This document shows, piece after piece, positions 33,621-39,067 of a DNA stretch of 46,673 nt (the stretch's first letter is position 1; every line of letters begins with the position of its first letter). Where the stretch lies: contig JAFULL010000033.1 in the NCBI GenBank assembly GCA_017473345.1, positions 1 through 46,673 of the forward strand. Reading direction: 5' to 3'. This DNA comes from Clostridia bacterium. GTDB taxonomy: Bacteria > Bacillota > Clostridia > Christensenellales > Aristaeellaceae. The position numbers and the translations under genes were made by a program. A model generated the notes under the pieces. That model was not told the origin of the DNA and made no database searches. It saw only the letters and a program-made list of their open reading frames with translations.

Positions 33621-34190
33621 TTACTCTTCATCTCTTGGCCAGGGCACGCGCGGGTCGCGCCTGGCTTTTCGCTCCATGCGCTTGCGCACACTCAGATCAG
33701 GGTACACCAGCTGTGGTGGCAGGGGCTTGCCCTCGGCGTCTGTTGGCCAGCCCGCGCGGGCCTGTTCTGGGTATGGCTGCCACTCCTCAGCAGCTGCAGG
33801 CATGCCTATTGGCGGCAGGGCACTTACTGCCTCCGCAATGGCTTCTTCGTTGGCTGCTGCCTTGATGGCGTCGCGCTGCGCTTTGGTCATGTGCCCCTGC
33901 CAGCGCTTACCGGCCAGTGCTTTTTGGTAATCGCTGCTGCAGAAATTCGGGTTGCCTGCAGGCGGCATGTCCGGTGCGGCAGTCCCTGCAGGCAGCATGC
34001 GTCGCACAGTTACCTTGTCGGTGCGCACATTGATCGTGGCAATCGGCCATGTATACATCTGGCTAAAGTACCGGCGTGCTGTGCGTACACTCACGCCCCA
34101 GACGTCAGCAGCCTGCCTGGGCGTCATCCATTCAGCCCGCAGCCGCTCAGCTTCATGGGGTAGCTGGTACTGCTCATACGCTTCGACCAT
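33621..34190 (-). CDS. HTH DNA-binding protein of the integrative element (paralogue of 32416-32790)
   Basis: This 189-residue protein is last in a minus-strand operon. It has a MerR/excisionase-like helix-turn-helix (MTPRQAADVWGVSVRTARRY, residues 22-41), then VRTDKVTVRRMLPAGTAAPD and the GNPNF motif, and a long charged C-terminus (AQRDAIKAAANEEAIAEAV; RKRMERKARRDPRVPWPRDEE split here after 33621). It shares the YQLP, A-A-x-x-W-G and GNP features with the 124-residue protein at the other end of the element, but its C-terminal half (about residues 85-189) is absent there. Its start lies 16 bases inside the upstream gene. Function unknown; DNA binding is likely. Confidence 0.78.
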   Translation of the reverse strand: MVEAYEQYQLPHEAERLRAEWMTPRQAADVWGVSVRTARRYFSQMYTWPIATINVRTDKVTVRRMLPAGTAAPDMPPAGNPNFCSSDYQKALAGKRWQGHMTKAQRDAIKAAANEEAIAEAVSALPPIGMPAAAEEWQPYPEQARAGWPTDAEGKPLPPQLVYPDLSVRKRMERKARRDPRVPWPRDEE

Positions 34191-34389
34191 TGCGTGCCTC
34201 CAGTTTTGTTCTCAGCTCTTCGTTTTCGCCCCGCAGGTCCCGCAGCCGGTGCAGGGCTCTTTCAAGCAGGCAGCTCATTTCGTACACCTCGACAGCGTTC
34301 ATATGCGTGCCGTTCAGCGGATGGCGCTGCAGCAGCCGATCGGCCTCCCGTTCCAGTTCTTCCTCAACCGTGATGTCCAAGGGTCTCAT
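34174..34389 (-). CDS. Small coiled-coil protein of the integrative element
   Basis: This 71-residue acidic-basic protein has leucine heptads (ERALHRLRDLRGENEELRTK) that predict a coiled coil; no family is recognised. It overlaps both neighbours: its start is within the DnaD-like gene (stop at 34364) and its stop at 34174 lies inside the next gene, so the three are translationally coupled. The ATG at 34389 is used; an in-frame ATG at 34407 would extend it by six residues. Confidence 0.65.
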   Translation of the reverse strand: MRPLDITVEEELEREADRLLQRHPLNGTHMNAVEVYEMSCLLERALHRLRDLRGENEELRTKLEARNGRSV

Positions 34390-34780
34390 AGAATTCCACC
34401 TCGTCATTGATGCCGCGCTGATAGTTGTTCAGGATCACGTACCGGGCATATGCCCAACTGGGCCGCGGGGCTGCTGCCGTGTAGTCCAGCACGGCCATTA
34501 TCAGCCCGCTGCATATTCCCCGGTCCATCATACTGTGTATCTCACGTTCGACCACCTTCGGCAGCGGGCGTCCTATGGCATCTTCGTATGCCTGGGCAAA
34601 GTCACCATGACAGACCTGTTGTATTTGCTGCTCGCTGGCCCGCTCCATGTGGTAGTCGAGCGCCCTCACGCGCGTACGCGCGCGCGCGGGATTATTATTA
34701 TTATAATAATTATTATTAGTATGCTGTGATTGTGATTGTGATCTTTCTCTTTCCTGGATACTAGATGCTGTAGTTGTCAT
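34364..34780 (-). CDS. DnaD-like domain protein of the integrative element
   Basis: A 138-residue protein. The C-terminal half (about 70-130) fits a DnaD domain, the module of Gram-positive primosome and phage replication proteins that binds DNA: YEDAIGRPLPKVVEREIHSM, then ALDYTAAAPRPSW-like helices and ARYVILNNYQRGIN, the Y-x-x-x-I-L-x-x-W/Y-x-x-x-G-I pattern. The N-terminus is low complexity: SQSQSQHTNNNYYNNNN followed by Arg-rich RARTRVR, encoded by an A/T-only tract and a CG-alternating tract. A replication function for the element is likely. The start codon has GGAG 11 bases upstream, in the divergent region shared with the integrase. Confidence 0.72.
   Translation of the reverse strand: MTTTASSIQERERSQSQSQHTNNNYYNNNNPARARTRVRALDYHMERASEQQIQQVCHGDFAQAYEDAIGRPLPKVVEREIHSMMDRGICSGLIMAVLDYTAAAPRPSWAYARYVILNNYQRGINDEVEFYETLGHHG
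34667..34718. other. CG-alternating tract next to a 28-nt A/T-only tract inside the DnaD-like gene
   Basis: 34667-34688 is an unbroken purine-pyrimidine alternation (mostly CG steps), directly followed by GG and then 34691-34718, 28 bases of A and T only. Together they have the look of a DNA-unwinding element next to a Z-DNA-prone tract. Confidence 0.6.
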
Positions 34781-34827
34781 TTTGTCATCGACTCCGTTAT
34801 AATACCATCAGGGGTTCCCCTTGATGG
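34774..34827 (+). promoter_or_regulatory. Integrase promoter and palindromic operator/leader hairpin
   Basis: TTGTCA (34774-34779), an 18-bp spacer, TATAAT (34798-34803), then a 10-bp hairpin CCATCAGGGG/CCCCTTGATGG (34805-34827) whose end touches the ribosome site GGGAGG (34826-34831). It could act as an operator or hide the ribosome site. Confidence 0.65.
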
Positions 34828-34839
34828 GAGGCGTACAAA

Positions 34840-35739
34840 ATGCTTACGGGTGAATATCTGAATCAGTGGCTTGATACCTTTGTCCGTCCATTTCGGGCAG
34901 CAAACACAGCGGCATGCTACCGCCGTGCCATTGCAGCCCTGCCGCCTTCCGTCTGCGGCTGCGAACTGCAGCAGCTCAACGCGCTGCACATTCAGGCCGC
35001 GCTGAACCAACAGGCCGTCAAGCATCCGCGTGCGGCGCAGCTTACGTTTGCCATGCTCCACGCCGCTCTGACCAAGGCCGAGTGTATGCGTCTGGTCGAC
35101 CGTTCGCCGATGATCGGCTGCGTGAAGCCTCTGCACCAGTCTGCCCGGGCCGATGTGCTCAGCGTTTCGCAGCTGTCCGCGTACCTGACTGCCGCCCGAT
35201 CACAACGGGGGTTCGTGCTGCTGCTGCTCATGGCCACCTGCGGCCTGCGCCGTTCAGAGGCGCTCGGCCTGCAGTGGCGCGACATCGATCTGACCGGGGG
35301 ATGGCTCACCGTTTCCCGCCAGCGCATCCGGATCAATCACGGGTACCAGGCGGCTCCGCTCAAGAGTCGCAGCGCTCAACGTGTGCTGCCGCTGCCGCCG
35401 CCATTGGTGGCCGAGTTGGCTGCTCACCGCGCCGATCAGCGCGAACGTGCTTTCGTCGGCTGGGTCTGTGACATGACGCCGGAGGCCCTGCGCAAGTCTC
35501 ACCGCGCAGCACTCGCGGCAGCGGGTTTGCCTCTGTCCGTCACGCTGCATGGCCTGCGGCACTCGATGGCCACGGCTGCTGCTGCTCAGGGTACGCCCAT
35601 GAAGATCCTGCAGGGGATCCTGGGCCACTCCAAATATCAGCTGACCGCCGACCTGTATGCTGCCCACCTTTCCGCCGATAGTTTCGTGCCATATGTCGCG
35701 CAGCTGACGAATGTGCTGGGTTGGTATCAATCTGTCTAG
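34840..35739 (+). CDS. int: Tyrosine recombinase (integrase) of the tRNA-Ser element
   Basis: This 299-residue recombinase inserts and excises the element by strand exchange at the tRNA repeat. All catalytic residues are visible: R137 in CGLRRSEALGLQW, K175 in APLKSRSAQR, H237-x-x-R240 in TLHGLRHSMATAAA, H263 in LGHS and the nucleophile Y273 in ADLYAAHL. An N-terminal SAM-like core-binding domain (1-95) is short, and no zinc or arm-binding N-terminal domain is evident. GGGAGG lies 8 bases before the ATG. The gene points toward attR, 38 bases away, as is usual. It appears intact and could be active. Confidence 0.93.
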   Translation: MLTGEYLNQWLDTFVRPFRAANTAACYRRAIAALPPSVCGCELQQLNALHIQAALNQQAVKHPRAAQLTFAMLHAALTKAECMRLVDRSPMIGCVKPLHQSARADVLSVSQLSAYLTAARSQRGFVLLLLMATCGLRRSEALGLQWRDIDLTGGWLTVSRQRIRINHGYQAAPLKSRSAQRVLPLPPPLVAELAAHRADQRERAFVGWVCDMTPEALRKSHRAALAAAGLPLSVTLHGLRHSMATAAAAQGTPMKILQGILGHSKYQLTADLYAAHLSADSFVPYVAQLTNVLGWYQSV

Positions 35740-35777
35740 ATTCATTGTGGCGCAAGGGTTTGAGTGATTCGAAGCCC

Positions 35778-35841
35778 CACGACTGGAAATCGTGTTTACG
35801 TGGTAAGCGTAACTAGGGTTCAAATCCCTAACTCTCCGCCA
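35778..35841 (+). repeat. attR: second copy of the 64-bp tRNA-Ser 3' part
   Basis: Identical to 32035-32098. The flank just to the left (35761-35775) still resembles the tRNA D-arm sequence (GAGTGATTCGAAG versus GAGTGGTCGAAGG), so it might descend from a second tRNA-Ser copy rather than a plain attP. Confidence 0.9.
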
Positions 35842-36113
35842 TTTAAGAACACCTTGAGAAATCAAGGTGTTCTTCTTTTTTATCCCAAAGGCGAATGGAC
35901 GAAATACGACACTCTACGCTTGAAATGATGTTTTTCTGCACAAAAACTGCACAAAACGGATTTCTGAGGAGCCTTCAAACGCTTATGTTATAAACGTTTG
36001 CGGGCTTTTCCTGTGTGCACGGAATCTACACAAAACCGTCTGAAAACAGGTTCTGAAGCCTGTTCCCGGTTTCGATGATTTTGTCGTTTTGCTTGTGTAC
36101 ATAACGATTCATC
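35842..36113. repeat. 272-bp direct repeat, copy 1 (other copy at 38195-38466)
   Basis: This stretch aligns end to end with 38195-38466 at the same length, without net gaps, with clear similarity throughout and a nearly identical last ~70 bases. It contains a hairpin terminator (35848-35880 area, GAACACCTTGAGAAATCAAGGTGTTC region), a second imperfect hairpin (around 35973-36001) and the 3' end of an integrase on the minus strand. It begins exactly where the tRNA-Ser repeat ends. Confidence 0.8.
36026..36112 (-). pseudogene. Tyrosine integrase C-terminal remnant, copy 1
   Basis: The minus strand reads MNRYVHKQNDKIIETGNRL followed by QNLFSDGFV and a stop. This matches the C-terminal end of many clostridial tyrosine integrases (x-x-T-M-x-R-Y-V-H). 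Only the last 28 residues remain, including the tyrosine of RYVH, the likely nucleophile. It is a scar of an earlier integration next to the tRNA-Ser repeat. Confidence 0.65.
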
Positions 36114-36120
36114 ATACTGT

Positions 36121-36196
36121 CTAGCAAATGGGATGCTGTTCGATTTTTGTTTTTTTGTGTGAAACAAATGGTTTTTTTTTCCATTTGTGCTATAAT
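36121..36196 (+). promoter_or_regulatory. Promoter region of the GH5-like gene with repeated CAAATGG motifs
   Basis: TATAAT at 36191-36196 has no good -35. An 8-bp inverted repeat ACAAATGG-T9-CCATTTGT (36164-36188) lies directly upstream, and CAAATGG recurs at 36125-36131 and 36215-36221. This looks like a set of operator sites for one regulator. Confidence 0.55.
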
Positions 36197-36237
36197 GATT
36201 TCAGATTATCCTTTCAAATGGAAAGCGAGGAATGGCT

Positions 36238-38118
36238 ATGAAGTATGAACGAATGATCCGTTTGCTGTTGTCTGTCGTACTGGTATGCGCTTTGCTGACA
36301 GGCTGTGTGTCTGCCGCTTCTGCCGATTCGGCTGCGGAATTGTCTGACGCACTGCAGAAGGTGTGTGACCTGGGGATCGCTGACGCCAGGGTGCTGGCCC
36401 GGGCAGACGAGGTATGCACCAAATACGAGGCGGCCAAAATGCTTGGAAATGTTCACAAGCTGCAATACGGCACTGCCAGCAAGTATCTTGCCGACCAGAT
36501 CGTTGCCGAAAGGGGCAGCACTGCCACCCGCTACTTCTTTGCTCAGGCCATCTACTTTTCCGCAATGGAAACTTTTTATGACGTCCCGTTCCGGAACTAT
36601 GACCAGTGGGCAACCTACTGCTCGGAGAATGAAGCGCAGAACATCTGGCCTGATTCTCAGGTGATTGCGCAGCGGCTGGACGGCACTGTGGGCGAAGGCG
36701 GCGTGTGGGATATCTGCCCCGATCTTTCCGAGATCGAAGACCCCGCCGATCAGACAGGCATGCGTTTCTGGGTCGATTTCGGTTCTTCTCCCGCCGTCAA
36801 CTATGCCATGCTTACCTATGACCGCACCAATGGCAAAAAGGTACTGGAACTGGACGAAAACAACTGCTTCCGTCCCTTTGAACCCATGACCATCGCTCAG
36901 GTGGCTGAGGCCGCGCTGCGGTACTACAACTCTTTCGAGCCCGCTGCCGAGATGGTTTCCTATGCCGATACTGCCGCTTTTGACTCTTCCATCATCACCC
37001 CTGAACTGCTGGCAAGGGAAACCACGCTGCCCGACGCAACCTGTGCGCAGCTGCCCTCCGAATGGCACGGAACGCTGATGTTCGATATTGGGCGCGTTAA
37101 TCACCAGACGCTGGATGGCATGCCGGACAAACGGATGTATGAGTATGAAATTCAGACGGTGAAGGACGCCGGTTTCAATTTCATTGGTCTGGCTTTCGAT
37201 TTCTCCATTCTGCAGGGCCCTGTTCCTGAGGAAAGCAAGCTGAACGAGATGCGGCTGAGAGAAATGGATCAGCTCATTGCATGGTGCATGGAGCGCGATA
37301 TCCATGTGGATCTGCGTTGCAGCGGTTCCGGCGGACTTACCATAGAGGATTCCTTTGGCGATTGGCAGAAGTGGAATCACGACAGCGTCAACAGCACTGC
37401 CTACGCCCCTGAGTTTGCCGTGCTGTGGAAGGCGATTGCCCAGCGCTATGCCGACATTCCCAACTGCTATCTCAGTTTCAATTTGATGATCGAACCGGAG
37501 ATCAGCAGCGACAGCCAGTATGCCGCTTTCTTTGGACCGGTCGTGGAGGCGATCCGTGAGGTCTCTCCCGACCGCTGCATCATTGCCGATATCCACAGCA
37601 GCGGCCTGACGGGAAAAACCATGGCGCAAATGGGCGTTGCGCTCTCTTATCATGCTTACGACCCCCGCAGCTTCTGCGCGGTGGATTATGAGATGCAGGA
37701 CAAGCCGGAACGTCTCTACAGTATCACATGGCCTTATGCCGCATCCAATAAGAAAACCTACGACGCGCAGGCTGTGCTGGACAGTGCTATTCCCCAAAGC
37801 GTTTCCGCCAACGAGCTGGCAGCATTGGCCAAGCAGTACAACGTTGGTTTTATGGTCGGTGAATTTGGCGTGTTTACAACCGGTATGCCGTACAACCGAT
37901 ATTCTGACGAAACCCTTTCTGCCTATTTCCGGGATATGGTCAGCGCTATGGCAGAAAAAGGATACGGCTGGTGTACCGGTGTGTGGTACGGAAGCTACGG
38001 TGTTGTTTGCGGCTGTCCCGCCATCAAAGGCGCCGAATATGAACAGGTAGGCGACTACGCCTTCTACATTGATAAGGCCATGTTTGACCTGTTCCGGGAA
38101 ATCAACGGGGTCAAATAA
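36238..38118 (+). CDS. GH5-like cellulase-fold lipoprotein with SLH-like N-terminus
   Basis: An exported lipoprotein of 626 residues (lipobox LLTGC, Cys23), probably on the outer face of the membrane. The C-terminal ~340 residues form a TIM barrel of GH5 type: acid/base Glu E419 in LSFNLMIEPEIS, HAYDP motif and nucleophile E542 in FMVGEFGVFTT. The normal Asn of NEP is Ile here. The N-terminal ~240 residues include a region resembling S-layer homology repeats (FRPFEPMTIAQVAEAALRYY). The ATG at 36238 is 7 bases after GCGAGG; the ATG at 36232 is too close. It is bracketed by the two 272-bp repeats and probably came with a mobile element. The substrate (a beta-glucan or similar) is inferred. Confidence 0.82.
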   Translation: MKYERMIRLLLSVVLVCALLTGCVSAASADSAAELSDALQKVCDLGIADARVLARADEVCTKYEAAKMLGNVHKLQYGTASKYLADQIVAERGSTATRYFFAQAIYFSAMETFYDVPFRNYDQWATYCSENEAQNIWPDSQVIAQRLDGTVGEGGVWDICPDLSEIEDPADQTGMRFWVDFGSSPAVNYAMLTYDRTNGKKVLELDENNCFRPFEPMTIAQVAEAALRYYNSFEPAAEMVSYADTAAFDSSIITPELLARETTLPDATCAQLPSEWHGTLMFDIGRVNHQTLDGMPDKRMYEYEIQTVKDAGFNFIGLAFDFSILQGPVPEESKLNEMRLREMDQLIAWCMERDIHVDLRCSGSGGLTIEDSFGDWQKWNHDSVNSTAYAPEFAVLWKAIAQRYADIPNCYLSFNLMIEPEISSDSQYAAFFGPVVEAIREVSPDRCIIADIHSSGLTGKTMAQMGVALSYHAYDPRSFCAVDYEMQDKPERLYSITWPYAASNKKTYDAQAVLDSAIPQSVSANELAALAKQYNVGFMVGEFGVFTTGMPYNRYSDETLSAYFRDMVSAMAEKGYGWCTGVWYGSYGVVCGCPAIKGAEYEQVGDYAFYIDKAMFDLFREINGVK

Positions 38119-38136
38119 TCAAGAACAACCCCAAAT

Positions 38137-38194
38137 AGCGACGTCTGGCTTCAGCCCCGGAGTGTCATTGCTTCGAATCCGATCGTCGCTACCA
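38137..38194 (+). pseudogene. tRNA-like sequence without a D-arm
   Basis: Acceptor AGCGACG (38137-38143) pairs perfectly with CGTCGCT (38184-38190), followed by ACCA. A T-arm with loop TTCGAAT (38172-38178) has 4 of 5 stem pairs, and an anticodon-like arm TCTGG-CTTCAGC-CCCGG would carry the anticodon UCA. With 58 bases it is missing about 17, the D-arm. It is probably a decayed tRNA or attachment-site copy, standing where the tRNA-Ser repeat stands before repeat copy 1. Confidence 0.5.
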
Positions 38195-38466
38195 TCTAGA
38201 AAGTCTTGAGAAATCAAGACTTTCTTCTTTTTTGTCCGGAAAGCGGGATGTGGGAATACGACACTCATACGCTTGAAATGGTGTTTTTCTGCACGAAAAC
38301 TGCACAAAATGGATTTTTAAAGAGCCTTCAAATGCTTATGCTATAAGCGTTTGCGGGATTTTCCTGCGTGCGCGGAATCTGCACAAAACCGTCTGAAAAC
38401 AGGTTTTGGAGTCTGCTTCCGGTTTCGATGATTTTGTCGTTTTGCTTGTGTACATAACGATTCATC
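38195..38466. repeat. 272-bp direct repeat, copy 2 (other copy at 35842-36113)
   Basis: It aligns with copy 1 over its whole length, including the first hairpin (AAGTCTTGAGAAATCAAGACTT) whose stem bases have changed on both sides to keep pairing, and the integrase end. It begins directly after the tRNA-like sequence. Confidence 0.8.
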
Positions 38467-38486
38467 GTGGTTTGAATATTGTGGCT
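38328..38486 (-). pseudogene. Tyrosine integrase C-terminal remnant, copy 2
   Basis: The minus strand reads SHNIQTTMNRYVHKQNDKII, continuing ETGSRLQNLFSDGFV. The stop present in copy 1 is a Gln codon here, so the frame runs about 16 residues further. Upstream of SHN (probably part of the G-H-S-N motif) the homology stops at the junction with the acetyltransferase fragment. Confidence 0.6.
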
Positions 38487-38863
38487 TCTGTGGGCTGCAG
38501 GAGTTTTTGAAATCGGAGACGCCTGAGCTGTCCATCGAGCTGATGCCTGAATTCCATCATCAAGGAATCGGTACAGCCGTTGTGCCAATGCTTATGAAGC
38601 ATTATGCGGATACGGTCGGTCCCCATGTTTTCCATGCCAAGGTAAGCCCGAGCAACTTGCCCAGCCAGGGCCTGATGCGGAAGCTCGGAGCTATTCCCAA
38701 TGGCGTAAAACCCCATCCGGGTTTCAGTGAAGAACTCGCGAAAATGATGGAAGAACTCGATACCCCGCAGCCGGAGAATATCAACGAACTTGCTGAGGAG
38801 TTTAACTCAACCCCTCGCCAGCTCCGCAGCCACGTGCTAGTTTTCCGGTTTGACGTAGAATAA
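38470..38863 (+). pseudogene. Truncated GNAT acetyltransferase
   Basis: The acetyl-CoA binding core is recognisable: ELSIELMPEFHHQGIGTAVV (motif A with Q-G-I-G) and VSPSNLPSQGLMRKLGA (motif B, with the N-x-x-S pattern). The N-terminal strands are missing because the frame runs back only to about 38470 into the integrase scar, without a proper start (a TTG at 38507 is the first candidate and has no ribosome site). The insertion of the repeat region probably cut this gene. The C-terminal end (EEFNSTPRQLRSHVLVFRF) is intact. Confidence 0.65.
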
Positions 38864-38905
38864 TTACCCCGGGGTACTGTTTTACCCCCCTAAAACGCAA
38901 AAAAC

Positions 38906-38937
38906 TACCCCCGAAGGCGTAAAAAACTCCGGGGGTA
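38906..38937 (+). repeat. C/G-run hairpin after the GNAT fragment
   Basis: TACCCCCG (38906-38913) pairs with CGGGGGTA (38930-38937). The palindrome TACCCCGGGGTA (38865-38876) and another C-run precede it, so this 70-bp stretch repeats TACCCC several times. Confidence 0.55.
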
Positions 38938-38994
38938 AATCAAATATTGGTGTTCCGTGCGATTGTATCAATTACTGTCAAGGTTGCCATAAGG

Positions 38995-39030
38995 AAAAGC
39001 CTTGAAACGTAACAGTTTCAAGGCTTTTTT
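38995..39030. terminator. Terminator
   Basis: AAAAGCCTTGAAAC-GTAACA-GTTTCAAGGCTTTT, followed by T's. It can end both the GNAT fragment's transcript and the minus-strand SH3-protein gene. Confidence 0.88.
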
Positions 39031-39067
39031 CTATGCTTTTTTCGGAAACGGCCGAGCGTGAGCGTGC

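Larger units (their letters stand above)
32035..35841 (+). mobile_element. Compact integrative element inserted in tRNA-Ser(GGA)
   Basis: A 64-bp sequence (tRNA-Ser from anticodon stem to CCA) is perfectly repeated at 32035-32098 and 35778-35841, and the tyrosine recombinase gene ends 38 bases before the right copy. This is the layout of an element integrated at the 3' end of a tRNA gene. The contents are one plus-strand HTH gene near attL, a large non-coding hairpin-rich stretch, three minus-strand genes (DnaD-like, coiled-coil, HTH) and the integrase. No relaxase, capsid, terminase, resistance or toxin gene is seen, so it is either a minimal mobilisable/satellite element or a reduced remnant that kept a complete integrase. 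Confidence 0.9.

Noticed and set aside
33111-34163. Several overlapping open frames (up to 350 codons) in the GC-rich part of the integrative element
   Set aside because: Ala/Arg/Cys/Pro-rich translations without motifs in several frames at once; part is antisense to the HTH gene. Open frames are expected in 65-70% GC sequence.
35973-36001. A third CAAACGTTTG-type operator near the integrase scar
   Set aside because: The sequence (TAAACGTTTGC) is half of an imperfect hairpin in the repeat, changed in the second copy, and not in a promoter.
36214-37797. A 527-codon minus-strand frame opposite the GH5-like gene
   Set aside because: No recognisable domain; the plus strand has signal peptide, lipobox and catalytic Glu residues.
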